Shown: positions 20,495 to 33,088, numbered from the stretch's first letter. The stretch is 64,000 bases of DNA from Pseudoips prasinana (GCA_951640165.1 OX621241.1:17055001-17119000), one strand, 5' to 3'. Notes: generated from the sequence alone by a model not told the origin. Translations and numbers: made by a program.

Positions 20495-20578
20495 TGGCCG
20501 GTGATCTAACACCTGAAATACGTGGACGTCGAGGCAGTAGCGTGACGTCACCTTTACCACTACGCCGCACGTGCAATC
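20495..20578 (-). repeat. tRNA-like SINE head, weak
   Basis: On the minus strand, gcggcgtagtggtaaaggtg resembles an A box, while the B box is decayed (ggtgttagatcacc). Likely a SINE relic. Confidence 0.4.
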
Positions 20579-20601
20579 AGTACTAAAAATGTATTATGAC
20601 T

Positions 20602-20800
20602 TCGGTTGGCGTGGTTGGTAAATGCTTGCCTTTTACGCCACTGGCCGTAAGTTCGATTCCCACCTAGGACAGAAACGGACTCTTTGTTATTATCTATATA
20701 AGTTGGTATTAACAAAAAGAAAAGTAGTATGTGTAATATATCAGTTATCTGGTTTCCATAGTACAATCTCTGCTTAGTTTGGGAACCAATCACGCCGTCC
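20602..20800 (+). repeat. SINE family A
   Basis: A box tggcgtggttggtaaatg, B box agttcgattccca, tail gtttccatagtacaatctc. Shortened in the middle. Confidence 0.85.
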
Positions 20801-21189
20801 GGACCCTCAACATAGCAAAGAGGCAACTACCATAACTTCAAAGTTAACTTGCAGTGAGGAACAGGCATTTAGCGTATTTAATTGTCTCCCTAATTACTAA
20901 GTAAAAGAACTAAATGGTTAGAGAGAACATATTTGTTCCAAAAGTTTAATACGGCAATCTTTTCTTATCTTTAATAATTGGGAACCATATTTCCAGGGAT
21001 CTTTTCTTTTAATTTTCTACGTAATTTACTCGTTTCTTTACCCTTAAAGCACTTCATTACTTGAATTGCAAAGCTTTTATTACGTCTTCATTTCTTACAA
21101 TTCATTTAATACTTTTTACAAAAATAGATAAGCTACATCGAATGATGATGAAAAAAAGATATTAAGTGGAATCGTACTTTAAATGAGAT
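20801..21189. other. AT-rich spacer
   Basis: No gene recognised. Confidence 0.4.
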
Positions 21190-21447
21190 AGCTCACAGCT
21201 ATATGCTCTCACCGATCCATAAGTGATCGGTGAGGTTAAGCAACTATAGGCTCGTGGCCGGTCCATAAATGGGTGACCGCCAAAGTAGTTTAATTGCTGA
21301 AAGTCTCCGTGCTTCGTAGGCACGTTAATCTCTTAGTCCCTGTTGAGGCCATTATGCCACAGTCGTTAAGCCATGTCAGAGGCCTACTGGGCGGCTTGAA
21401 CAACTCGGACACTAGGGTAACGAATGCCCGTACGATAAGTAAGTGAG
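21190..21447 (+). repeat. 5S-rRNA-derived SINE (SINE3-like)
   Basis: The head gatcggtgaggttaagcaac, then ggctcgtggccggtcc and aaatgggtgaccgcc, follows the internal promoter of 5S rRNA in order: A-box region, intermediate element and C-box. The rest (gtgcttcgtaggcacgtt, aagccatgtcagaggcctac) is a body shared with 62152-62378 and ends near cgataagtaagtgag. SINEs with 5S heads are known in some animals. It is not a 5S gene: the 5' and 3' stem halves are absent. Confidence 0.75.
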
Positions 21448-22254
21448 ATAGAGCATACTCCACTTTACAGAACGTACTCAAGGTATTAACACTATTATGT
21501 TAATGTTTTTGTTCTTAATGTGAGTAAGGTCGTCATAAATACTACCAATTCGTTTTAACTTTACAGATACAGATCTCAAATACTGTAAAATAAAAAAAAT
21601 GTTTTGTTAATTTCATTGATTCCTGCCTTACCGTTCTGATCTGAAGTAATAGTAAGAACTATTTGGTAGGAATAAAATACGGTAATGCATAGATAAGCCA
21701 TTAAAATTTAATTTTAAGAGTCGGGTAAAATTTATTAAGCTTTGAATATACTGATTGGAGTTTTGTTTTAACAGATATTTCGCTCATCATCAGTAGTCGA
21801 GTCTTTGTGAGATGACGTCAGAGTTAATTGTTGTACTTATGTATGATAGAATCCATCAGCTTATAGCAACTGAAGTGTAAACCGTGGAGCCTACGGAATT
21901 ACCATTCAAGTTACAGTGGCTTAAATAAACTTCGGGTGTGTAAGACCTTGTAAAACAATTTATAAATGGAATATCTACCCTTTTAATGAGTTATGTTACC
22001 TATTATCTACGTATTATCGTACTATTCTAACATTGTTATTATTCACTTTACATATTAAAATAAATCCCTTCTAAAACTTAAATGTGGGATAAGACCAATA
22101 TTCTATAATAATAATCATTTATTCATAACTCCGTACAAGTAATTTTCTTAGAAAAGAAAATTAGCATCCACACTGAACGGGTCAGACTGGTAAGTTTACA
22201 CACGGATAATGTACTCCTGAATCTGAAACTGGGTTATCTGTATTATGAGATTCA
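21448..22254. other. AT-rich spacer, nothing recognised
   Basis: Several AT-rich runs. No frame with recognisable motifs. Confidence 0.4.
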
Positions 22255-22515
22255 GGGATCATCTTCATGACATCCACTGCTAGACAAAGGCCTCCCACCA
22301 AGTTGTCCACAATGTAGTTGTGTCCATACTTTGGAGGGTTATGCCATAACTGCTACGGTTGGCAGACGGGTTGGCGGTCGTAATATGATGGTCGTATACA
22401 TAGTGAGATACTGCTGCCCGTATTCTGGGAGATATACCCTCGGTTCCACTTCTAAGCCCCTCCGGAATGAAATACGGTGGCAATATTCTATGCCGCCAGC
22501 CACACAGCAAAATCT
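22255..22515 (-). repeat. RTE-tailed short repeat, second copy
   Basis: The reverse complement aligns with 20055-20276 (ccgccaacccgtctgccaa; ggaggcctttgtctagcagt). The copies are well diverged, so the family is old. Confidence 0.7.
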
Positions 22516-22591
22516 ATAGGATTCTGATCCTCTTATAGAAATACAATCATAAAGTTTTAATTTTTTTTTTTAATTTTTAATATTCTTATAA

Positions 22592-22835
22592 TAATATCTA
22601 GGGACAATGTCACACAGATCATCCTAGCCCCAAACTAAGCAAAGCTTGAACTATGGGTACCAGGCGACGATATGCATACTTATATAGATAGATAAATACT
22701 TAAATACATAGAAAACATCCATGACTCACTCAGAAACAAGTATTCGTGCTCATCACACAAATATTTGCACTTACCGGGATTCCAACCCAGGACCACCAGC
22801 TTCGTAGGCAGGAGCACTACCAACTAGGCTACGGT
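22592..22835 (-). repeat. SINE family B, near full length
   Basis: Minus-strand A box tagcctagttggtagtg, B box region gggttggaatcccgg, and the common tail tttggggctaggatgatctg. Confidence 0.88.
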
Positions 22836-23640
22836 ATAAAAAAATATAAAAAATACTAAAAGCATAGAAAATTAATGACTAAAATTAATGAATGTGTAAA
22901 AAAGCAATGGTGCATGTGTGTGTTTGTTTAAATTGTATTGCAGTAGTGCGGGAAAAATATTAAATATTACATGCCATATAAAAGTTATTGAATTTATCAA
23001 GATTGTCAATGGTTGCCACTAGCTAGCATAAAATTATCGTTTAAAACTTAAATGGATCTTAAACTTTCAAGTTTACAAAGGATTCTAATCCTGAATGTCT
23101 TGTGCGGTGTATTTCATGGTTCATTGCGCTAAGTGGTGGCTTAAATTAAAAAATGACAAATTACAAAATAATCTGTAAAGCTTTAGAGCCGGTTTTTGAA
23201 CCAGTATTATGGCAAAGATTCAGTAGGACTAATGAGATTCGTAGCAAAGGAAGTATGCTTGCTACACCACAGCGCATTGCCTGCTTCGTTTTATGAATTT
23301 GGCTGCAAACGCTGCCGCGTGTCTAGATTATGCTCGATCTAAACCCAGTGGAACATTTTCATGTATTGGGTTGTCAGCGTATTTTATTCGAGTTTCCAAA
23401 ATATTTATCTTATCTGCAACGTTTATTTGAAACATTTTGAATGGTAATTAAGGCGAAGCGTTAAGGTCATTAGCGGTAAGGAATTAATATTTTCTCTGTA
23501 TAAATAAAACATTGAGAAACTTTATGTATTTCATTGATCTGATATTTGACATAGTTTTACTAACAGCTTATATGATTGGTAACTTATACATAACCAAGAA
23601 AATCATCATAGATTATTTATTGTACAGACAGTGAACACAT
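22836..23640. other. AT-rich spacer, nothing recognised
   Basis: No gene or recurring repeat recognised. Confidence 0.4.
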
Positions 23641-23938
23641 TAACAAATACAATTCCGTATCCGAATTCCAAACATTCGAAGAATTATGTTAAATAAATTT
23701 ATTCTTGTTACCTTGTACAGACGCCAGCACATCAAGCCACCCCAATCAGTTAAATTTCTCCAATTGAATGTGAACTTTATGCTATTGTGATAAGGTTGAA
23801 ATCTTTTAATAAATTTGAGAGATTGGAGTAGCTGGATGTGCTGGCGTCTGTACAAGGTAACAAGAATAAATTTATTAAACATAACAGAACATAATTCTTC
23901 GAATGTTTGGATTTTGGATACGGAATTGTATTTGTTAA
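23641..23938. repeat. Foldback: MITE-1 copy with its palindrome extended into flanking DNA
   Basis: The MITE (23715-23853) is bracketed by arms 23641-23714 and 23854-23938 that are reverse complements of each other (ttattcttgttacctt / aaggtaacaagaataa and so on outward). They join the MITE ends with no spacer. The left arm lacks about 11 bases present in the right arm, and there are a few substitutions. Other MITE-1 copies lack these arms. Confidence 0.92.
23715..23853. mobile_element. MITE-1 copy
   Basis: 139 bp, ends gtacagacgccagc / gctggcgtctgtac. Same orientation as the copy at 15574. Confidence 0.9.
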
Positions 23939-24841
23939 AGTCTTCATGTTATAAGATTAAACTGTTTTGACACAAACGATCCTTTAACACAAACTAAATC
24001 GCACGAGCTCACTCCTCTCATTGCGCTTATTTTTGTTTATGAATGCGTCGCCTTAACAGACGATATTATATAAGAAATGTTTACGCATTCAGGAGATGTT
24101 TGACTGAAGTGGATGAGAGACGTAGGTCCCTCATACAAATTAAGTGAGTAGTTACATGACTAAACATTTATAGTTTGACACGGGCAAAACGTGTTGGAGA
24201 TAGGTTGTTAAAATTGTATAATATTTGATATTTGCCTAAATCAAATCAGCTTTATTTTATGCACCTTTTTTATTTATTTTTTATTTACTTGAACCCCAAA
24301 CAAGTTTACAATCATCATTAAATCAAACTTAAATTATACAATATTACTTACAGCAAACCCAACATTGTTGGTCACCTAATACATAAAAGAATTACAAATG
24401 GTGAGCCTGTGTTACAATTTTAGATTCCTATGAACTTATCAAATGAAATATTCTTTGTACTGTTAAGTGAATATAGATATACGTATTTTCAAATACATAT
24501 AAGATGTATAGTACTTAGTTATATAGATAGATGTAGGTTAATATTTGTGTGACGTGTGAGCCACCTTAATTTAGCAAATGTCAAAGGATCAATTACAAAT
24601 GAAACTCATTTATTTCGCCGGAATCACAATTAAACTGATTTCAGAATTTAATCAAATGCATAATGAATTTACGTCACTAGTGAATGAAATACAGGTTTAG
24701 TGTCAAATGAAAGGCCTGCCTGAAAGAGGGAAAACAACTTCCTGTAAACATGCATGGCAATACAAAACGCTCACACTAGAGAAATAAATCTTTGTATTAC
24801 ACACTCGGACGCATAACTGTAGCTATATAGGTATATGTATA
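23939..24841. other. AT-rich spacer, nothing recognised
   Basis: No gene recognised. The stretch at about 24265-24400 looks like the antisense 3' tail of a retroelement but has no diagnostic motif. Confidence 0.4.
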
Positions 24842-25108
24842 CGGGCCTGTTGGCGTGGTTGGTAGATACGCTGCCTTTCACGTCTGAGGTCGGGGGTTCG
24901 ATTCCCACCCGGGACAAATATTTGTGTGCATGAACATGTCTGTTTGACCTGAGTCTGGGTGTGAATTATCTATATAAGTATGTACTTACAAAAGAAAAAT
25001 AGTATATGTAGTATATCAGTTATCTGGTTTCCATAGTACAAGCTCTGCTTAGTTTGGGATCACATGACCGTGTGTGAATAATGTTCCAGGATATTATTAT
25101 TATTATAT
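24842..25108 (+). repeat. SINE family A
   Basis: A box tggcgtggttggtagatacg, B box gggttcgattcccac, tail gtttccatagtacaagctctg and (ATT)n. One of the best-preserved copies. Confidence 0.9.
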
Positions 25109-25112
25109 ATGG

Positions 25113-25236
25113 GCTAAAGAAGCAGTAGTCAATGCCGGAATTGGACCCGAAACAAGAGGGAGTCGATCGCGAGTTACTAGAAAAACCTCTACCCTGATCG
25201 CTGCGCTAACACTATCAAGTACTACTGCCGGTATGG
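25113..25236 (-). repeat. tRNA-derived SINE, family C
   Basis: Minus-strand A box ttagcgcagcgatcaggg and B-box-like cgggtccaattccgg. Confidence 0.65.
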
Positions 25237-25627
25237 TTGTTGGTTAGTTGTTGATATTGATGTTTTATGTGTAGTGTCACGAGAGTCTCTAATGGTCTTG
25301 AATAGAGACACCTATTACAAATCTAACTACTTTCACACTATATTCATATTTTCAATGTATTTAAATATTTTTGGATGAATTAAAATAAAGTTTATACAAA
25401 ATAAATTGTCAATAGTTAGTTACATAGATTCTCAAATAAGAATTACAATAATCAAAACAAATAACGATAAAATACCAATTATTTTAATGTGGTTAATTTA
25501 TTTTTAGTTACTGGCAATAACATGATTGCGTACTTCCACTGACACATTTATATCAATAAACAAATTATAATAATATTTGTGAATTTACTTAATAGGATAT
25601 CCCACTATACATTACACAGATATTTTT
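25237..25627. other. AT-rich spacer
   Basis: Nothing recognised. Confidence 0.4.
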
Positions 25628-25708
25628 TCACACACGGTCATCAAATTCCATACTAAGCAGAGGTTGTACTATGGAAACCAGATAACTGATATACTGCATA
25701 TACGATTT
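25628..25708 (-). repeat. SINE family A, 3' fragment
   Basis: Only the tail is kept (cacacggtcatc, ctatggaaaccagataactg). Confidence 0.8.
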
Positions 25709-26508
25709 TCATACATTAAATTATAACTAAGTTTGTTTATACATCATTATATGGAAACTAAACGACGTAAGTATGTGACATGTATAAATACCGTAACATA
25801 ACAACTCCATACAACTATATATATCCACATTAAGTATTCCAAATGAACTATACGATTAAATTAATAGATTTTGGGTCCTTTCCAATAAAAATGCCTACCT
25901 CAAAATGAAAGCAGTTAACTTAATTCTGCGGGTGCAAATGGAACGTCACAAATCGCGTCTGTAAGCCGCAAATTGCGTTCAATACATTAAAATGGACACC
26001 TGACCGAGGATTTGGCTTTCGTAGGTAGTACTTTATTTTATGGACGAAGCCATTTACGTGCGAAAACATTGATCTGTTCGAGATGTTTTCTGTCTGACCC
26101 ACTCGAATGTAAAACTTCACTTCAATGACAAAGATTAAACGTTACTCAAGCTGATGAGAATGTAAATGTTAATTTATATAAATAATAATAACAATTTATT
26201 CATTAACCTAAGAAATTTTAACTTCAAATTAACGTTAGTAGACACAGTTAAATATATTACACAATCATAATGACACAAATACAATAATTATTACAACTAT
26301 ACCTCTGCTAAATGACGCATATGTTTTAAATATGCATCATGCAGCAGTGGTTCACTCACGTATATACAGTCAAGTCTGTTTGCAAGCATTTCTAGGATGC
26401 TGTTGTTACTGGCACTAACCCAGAAGTGACTCGCCACGTTTCCTCATTGCAGTATAAAAGCACTTTACGCGAGCGTCCGGAAACATTCCGTAGGCGCTAC
26501 AATATAAA
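25709..26508. other. Spacer, nothing recognised
   Basis: AT-rich. A 66-codon minus-strand frame (25920-26120) has no recognisable features. Confidence 0.4.
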
Positions 26509-26715
26509 ATAAAATAAAAAAAGTTTTTATCCACGTAGACTTTAAAAAAGCGCTTGTAAATAGTCAGAAAATGTTTGTAGTAATACAGTTATTATTTCTA
26601 GTTACTTATTACAGATATTTAGGTACACGGAATGTTAAAACATTTATACAATTTATTTTATAATGGTAGTGATATTTAGCTTGCTTGTATTAAATTATTG
26701 TCAAGGAGATTATGT
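26509..26715. repeat. Dispersed repeat D, copy 1
   Basis: Starts agtttttatccacgtagact and continues to about attgtcaaggagat. It aligns with 51506-51715 along its length and with part of 62738-62812. Class unknown. Confidence 0.75.
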
Positions 26716-28054
26716 TCAGTTTCAGTTTTTAATATTATGTTTATTACGTAATAATTCACAGCTATTTTTTTATACATATATGCGACTTTTAGTATATTTA
26801 TATACGAGTATATACTTTTTAGGACTGTGAATAAACCTCCGGTTACCAAAACGAAGATGGGTTGTTCATTTATTTGTCGGTTTTTTAGAGAGATTATAAG
26901 GCATCCGTTTTTGTAAGGGCTCTTTAGCCGTAGTAAGTAGTTTTTCTTAATATACCTATATCTAATGCCGCGACGATGCTTAATAAAAACTGTCCATGAA
27001 ATAAGCTCCAAGGGTGGTCCCACTACTTGAAACCTCCGAAATTTTGTAGCATTTTGTATCGGGAATGACCGACTGACTTGTTAATAGGGCAGTTAAAATG
27101 ACTGAAGCCAGGAACACCAGATACTGACAGTAGGTACCAAGAGTAATGTTAACAATCAAGATGACATTTATTTTGGTAATTCAACCCCTTAGAGAGGAAA
27201 ATAGGCGGTAATAGTATTTTTGGGAAATAAACAGGAAAAACTTATTTACATAGGGCTGTTTATTTATACTATCTAAGGATAAAAAGTAAGAAATACCTAC
27301 TACCAATTTTACGTCAGGTAAAGAATTGCTGTAATAAAAATTAATATGCAGTTTGTTTTGTTTGTTTGCGTTCTCTGACAAATGAAACTTCAATGGAATA
27401 GTTGGGCACACATAAAGACTTTAAATTGAAATGGAAAATAAGTATTACAAACTAAACAAACCAATCTAAAAGGACGTATCAACATACGTCCTTTTCGATT
27501 TGAACTTCATATTATTTAATTTCAGCCAACCAACACCAGTGGTGGTGGTTGATTTTTTACCCGTTTTTTAGTTAATTTTTAACTTCAAAGCTGGGTCGAA
27601 ACTGAGTTTCATTATGGACTATAAACCAAACATTCGAGCTATAATTATTTTTTTTTACAAACCGTAACGATAGTAATTTCGTCAATTTTACTTATAGCGT
27701 GATTTGCAATTCAAAGCGTGAATCTGAAACAAATAAGTCGGAATGGGGTTAGCAAGGAAATCCTTCGTAGCTTAACGGCAAAGCACCTTTGCTGGTTCGA
27801 AAGCCGCCAGATGATTAATTTTATGATTTTGAATGAAAAAGAATAATTTCCTTCTTATATAAATGGGATCTTTGTATTTATTTTTAACGTTTTACTATTT
27901 TCTATTTCCCAATAACAATAAATTCAAACAGTGAAGCGGCTACTTAACTATCTTGATAGTTTTTAACATTGTTAATGGTAATCTTTGTGATGTTATTTGT
28001 GAAGAACCTTTCACGTGCTATTAAGAATTTAATTTATGCGGCGATTATAATTTG
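26716..28054. other. AT-rich spacer with a short hairpin
   Basis: No gene recognised. A perfect 12-bp hairpin with a 4-base loop lies at 27468-27495 (aaaaggacgtat / atacgtcctttt). A tRNA-like B-box sequence near 27800 is too weak to call. Confidence 0.45.
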
Positions 28055-28317
28055 ACGGGCCGGTTGGCGTGGTTGGTAAATGCTTGTCTTTCACGCAGGG
28101 GGTCGTGGGTTTCATTCCCACTGAAGACAAATATTTGGGTGCATGAACATGTCTGTTCGTCCTGAGTCTGGGTGTAATTATCTATATAAGTATGTATTTA
28201 CAAAATAAAAGTGGTATATGTAATATATCAGTTATCCGGTTTCCATAGTACAAGCTCTGCTTAGTTTGGGATCAGATAGCCGTGTGGGAAAAATACCCCA
28301 GATTATTATTATTATAA
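28055..28317 (+). repeat. SINE family A
   Basis: A box tggcgtggttggtaaatg, a mutated B box (gggtttcattcccac), full tail and (ATT)n. Confidence 0.88.
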
Positions 28318-29364
28318 TTAGTCTAAAATCGGTTTAGATGCCAACTATGTATGCCCGCTATGAGATGTTAACTTTGAACCCAACACAACACTGCCCGACC
28401 TTTTTCCATAATTTCATTGCAGGCAATGAAATGGAAAAGATTGACATACTTACCAACGTTTTTAAATTCAATCATCAAAGTGCACGATGATATCCTATTG
28501 CGGATGAATCGAAATAGAACAAGGGGTGGTTGTTATTTAGGCGCGGCGCATTTTTACAGTATAAATAGGGATCAACTAGAAGTGAAATGCGAAATTATTA
28601 AAGCATACGTACTGAAGGAAACTACTTCACTTTTAGTATATTTCCCTGATCCATATTTCCTGCAGTTGTTGTATCAATGAAAAGAGTTTTTGACCAGCAA
28701 CGACGTATTTAATAAGGGCAGGTAATCATAATCATTTATTTGGTGAAGTTTTAGAATAATATTTTAAAAATATACATATTGGTAATACATTATAGAACAT
28801 TGATATGTCAACTTAAAAATAATTCATTAAACATGTCATTCGGAATCCTATGTGGGAAGTCAGTAACATTTATGATATAATGTTGCGCATGTGATATGAT
28901 AATTATGAGTTAATATTATATTTGATACAATACTCAAAATTTGATTTATAGTACAAAGTTATCGATATTCCTATAATAATATTTAACTTAGGTATTGAAA
29001 CAAAGCATAGCTCACAGTTTAAATAAGTATAGTAGGTTTAAAATAGAGAAGGTGTATCAAAAATGTTAGTAAGAATTCAATTCTATAAAAGGCGAGTCAG
29101 TAAAAAATAGAAGAGAGTAGAAATAGTACCGTGAGTTTTCATTGAAACCTATTTCAGAAAACCGGTAAAGTAGTTTGGCTTCTGTGTATCCTCGTCTTTC
29201 ATTACAGAAATATAATCTGTTGAACTACCTGTGTCTCTAATATACCTCAACTACACCACTATTGTGCGGTTAGTACTACTCTGAAACTAAACCAATCATG
29301 CCCAAAGACAATATATTTAAATAAACAAAATATGTATGTTTGGCAAATAATAAATAGTTGTGTC
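28318..29364. other. AT-rich spacer, nothing recognised
   Basis: An 87-codon frame at 28417-28680 has no recognisable domain. Confidence 0.4.
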
Positions 29365-29467
29365 AGAGTCTGGATGTAATTTGTGTCAGTCTATTATATG
29401 TTTGTAAAGTACCCCGCGACACAGGGATTAGTAACATAATGCGGGCGATGTATTTAAAAAAAAAAAA
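29365..29467 (+). repeat. SINE-like 3' tail with poly(A)
   Basis: The stretch gtctattatatgtttgtaaa followed by gtaccccgcgacac matches the reverse complement of 44708-44745. It ends in a run of A (29456-29467). Confidence 0.6.
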
Positions 29468-29603
29468 TATATCATATTTTTTTATTGACATATTATACAG
29501 AAGTATCATATTATGAATTGTGTAATTTATGTCATTTGTGTAATTTTCTGCTCAGATTATAACTTAACACTTGAACAGTAATAGTTATTTATTTATCTGA
29601 GTT

Positions 29604-29780
29604 ACTAGCTGTGCCCCGCGGTTTTACCCGCCTTAAACACTATAAATTATAGCCTATGTGTTAATCTAGGGTACCAGCTAACTCCATACCAAATTTTATT
29701 AAAATTGCTTCAGCTGTTTAGACGTGAAGAAGTAACAAACATACACACTCACAAACTTTCGCTTTTATAATATTAGTGTG
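29604..29780 (+). repeat. Dispersed CTAGCTGTGCCCCGCGG repeat, copy 2
   Basis: Begins actagctgtgccccgcggtt and ends near tataatattagtgtga. Reverse-complement partner of 1759-1932. Confidence 0.8.
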
Positions 29781-31412
29781 ATTACATGCGTTTAGATGCA
29801 GCTTTAATTATTTCAAGAACATATACGTAAAACAATTAATAACTCACATCAGCATTTCTTTTAAACGCATACAATTATACAGGTTTAGCCCAGTTGTCAT
29901 ACTATGTGATAGATAAATACTGTGGCGATATGGTCATTATAGCGAGTGGTCATGTGTATGATTCTGCCTGACAACCAAGTAATGACTGAACTGTCAAACA
30001 CCTAGAAATACAAAATCCGCTCGTTCACTTGTTATTTTTATCTTGGTTTACTTTTGTTATATGGGTCAGCTATTAATGTAATGTTTGTTTTAGTTAACGT
30101 CATTTCTAACTCTATTCTTCCTTATGGATCCCGGATATTGCTCACAGAGGGCAAAGGTGACAATTCTCTATAATATTATTCTTTTTTCATAGTAGCTTAG
30201 TTCTTACCATGTAAGTGTTTGCCAGGTAATGTGTTTACTATTAATATAGATTTTTAAGCACACATTTTTTTAAAGTATACACTTCAAAAGTCTAGAAGAA
30301 TAGAGTATATTTTAACTTAATAAATATACCAATAAAATTGACTAAACCTAATCTTTTAACTGGAATTCGTACGTTTAATTTAAAACCATATTATTTATAA
30401 CCAATTCATGCCAATGGGGTTATTGACCTAAGTTAATGTCGTCAACTAAATGGCAAGCAAGGCAAAAATGAATATTATTAAAATTTTATTGTGAAGATTT
30501 TATTTGGAAAGCCTTCAGCTACATACATCGGGTCATACAAATGAGATCAATAAATGCCAATAACAAGCTTCCACAATTAGTTTTACAACATGGTGGCATC
30601 TCTGTTTAGCTTAATTAATAATAGTGATGACTGATGAATACTTAGCAAATGGATTCAAAAGATTGAGCCAATAGTACAAAATATGTAGTTAAACAGGATC
30701 TGGTCCAATGTTTTCTAGTTGTAAAAATACTGCCTACATTGTAAGGGACCTCGTTGATGCTAAGAGTGCTGCTTTTGATAACACTTATTTAGCGTTCAAC
30801 ACATTATACAAAATTGATATGACGTGGAGGCTGGAACATTGTTGTTTTTAAAATGAGTGACGTAAGCAACGCTGACGTCATTCACACATGTGTTGCCTTA
30901 TTATTAATATTTTTAGTTTGCAAGTTTTCGTTCTTCTATATTTGTCGTGGATTTATTAGAAATTTATTAGTAGTTCTGGCATCGTTAGAATTCGGCTTTG
31001 TTAGAATTATTGCATTGAATTACTTGCCAATTATTTTGAAGGTTGATGAAGTGTCGTGAGGTTGATGGAATTGGCTCAGTTGGTTCTGTAACAGGTTCCT
31101 GGTGAGTAGGTTATTCGTTCCCCGCCAATACGGTTAACTGATCACCAGGTTGTGAATCACGGCGCAGCTGATCATGGGCAACCTTGAGTGGTAGTCTTCT
31201 GCCGATAATATTCTCGTGCGAGAAAGCGTCAATGGTGTATCGTAACTAGCGGAGATTCCAGTTGCTTGGTTTCTGTTGATCAGAAGAGGGCGGGAGATCC
31301 TTGGATCCCACTTAATTGATGTTTTCAAAAAATAGTGTGTCAACGCAGTCGTCACATTCTTTGTCGTTGATTGCTGACATCGAATTGGTCCATCGTGACA
31401 GTAAATATTAAA
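29781..31412. other. AT-rich spacer, nothing firm
   Basis: No gene recognised. ggctcagttggttctgtaac at about 31080 is A-box-like and may be a SINE relic, but its B box is poor. Confidence 0.4.
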
Positions 31413-31680
31413 TACTAGCTGTGCCCCGCGGTTTTACCCGCGTTATCTTTATAAATTATCACTGCTCCTCCCCCATAGACGATAGCGTAATAATATGTAG
31501 CCTATATGTTGAACCGACTTCTTAGTAATATTCATGCAAAATTTGAAGTAAATCCATGAGTACTTTTTGAGTTTAGCCCGGACATACATACAGACAAACA
31601 GACACACAGACAAAATTTCTAAAAACTATATTTTTGGCTTCAATATCGATTGTAGATCACGCCCAGAGTATCTTTTTTAA
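31413..31680 (+). repeat. Dispersed CTAGCTGTGCCCCGCGG repeat, copy 3
   Basis: Same first 30 bases as copy 2, then a diverged interior (cagacaaacagacacacaga) of a different subtype. Confidence 0.75.
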
Positions 31681-31789
31681 AAAATGTTCAATGTACAGTT
31701 TTGACTTTGCTACGATTTTATTATGTGTGTAGATAAGTTTTACAACGTTTATTACACGACCACATATTTTTTTTACATGACGAAATAGT

Positions 31790-31935
31790 TATCTTATGAA
31801 GCTTTCACTGCTTCACCAGACTAAAGAGGCGAGCGACGGCTCCAGCAGTCTAGCTAAAACTACAAACTAAGTACCTACCCGCGCCGGAGGGCACCTCCTG
31901 TAGGGTTCGAACCCCGACTCTGGTGAATCTTTGCA
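31790..31935 (+). repeat. tRNA-like SINE relic
   Basis: A clean B box (gggttcgaacccc, about 31905) follows a GC-rich stretch. A distant relative may lie at 48118-48245 (both contain 'ctgcttcacc'). Confidence 0.4.
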
Positions 31936-32824
31936 ACTACCGTCCGACCTTTTATAGGTAATGTAGTGGGATGGTCGTCGTGAAACACTTGTTCAAGCCA
32001 TTCGGAACACGTAAAAATTACGTGGCAGTTGTTGTTGTTAGCTGTCGCATATTGTTTTGCGCCGATATATTAATATAAAATCCCTTGAGCTATTCGTGTG
32101 ATAAGATTGCGAAATTGTATAACAACATTGACTTGAGTCTATATTATGTTTATTCAAAGGATTCAAATGTATTTCTGTTGTAAGTATTTAGCTGGTTTTA
32201 CAAGACATAAATTACTTTTATTCATTTATTTTGGTGAGTAGAGAAGTGTACTCACAGCAATGTACTTACAACATAAAAAAAATCTTCAGAGGAAAAGCGG
32301 TAAAACGTTCTCTAATTTTGGAGAACATTCTACGTCGTATACTGGATATGATCTGGATTCGTTCAATTTGGATAAGTTCGGTATCCACGATTTATTTCGT
32401 GGAACTCATACGTTGGATATCACCGTCTGTCACTTAGCTTGAGGCATACACATCCGACGCATACGAACATAAGGACTCTTTCTTATTTGGCAGCTGTATA
32501 CTGTAAGTAGGAGTCATTATATTATGATATGAAAAAATGCATTGTGAAAATAAATAATGGAATCAGACGTTACATTACAATATTGATATGATTGGAAAAA
32601 TAGGCAAACTATATGCACCTGTTTGATACACAACAAGTGTTTCACCTCGGACCATTCTCAAGGGGTACTAAGTTGTCGAGATTTCGAATGCTAACAAAAA
32701 CAAATTATCTCTCAGGGAGTAGACTCATATTTTTTTTGCGAATTGTTGGTGGAGGACTGGAATAAAATATTATCCTTCTTGCATTTACATTTTTGTTGCG
32801 GGAGACGTAACCAAACATAAAGGC
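31936..32824. other. Spacer, nothing recognised
   Basis: Short frames near 32231-32442 have no recognisable motif. Confidence 0.4.
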
Positions 32825-33088
32825 GATTGGCACACTGCCCCGCATGATGCAGCGTTTAAGTGCGTGAGTGCGTGTTCTAACTTTGCTTGTAATTCTCTCA
32901 AATAAAAAATCTCCGTTTGTATAGAAAACACGCACAGTCGAACACACTGAAAATGCATCCACGCGCGTTCATGCAGATGCGTGTTCTGTGTGTTGGACTG
33001 TGCGTGTTATCTATACAAACGGACAACAAGCAACGTTAGAACACACACTCACTCACTAAGCTGCATCATGCGAGCCAGTGTGCCAATC
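32825..33088. mobile_element. Palindromic MITE, about 264 bp
   Basis: Left end gattggcacactg and right end cagtgtgccaatc. The arms extend about 125 bases each (tccgtttgtatag, cacgcacagtc and gcatgatgcagc are found in both), so nearly the whole element is one imperfect hairpin. Confidence 0.88.

Noticed and set aside
21190..21310. Functional 5S rRNA gene
   Set aside because: Only the promoter half is similar to 5S; the ends that form helix I are missing and the unit continues into a SINE body.
26676..27023. 115-codon minus-strand frame
   Set aside because: It overlaps dispersed repeat D, has no recognised motif, and its composition is that of AT-rich noncoding DNA.
28417..28680. 87-codon plus-strand frame
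   Set aside because: No homology, no splice or promoter context, length within chance expectation.
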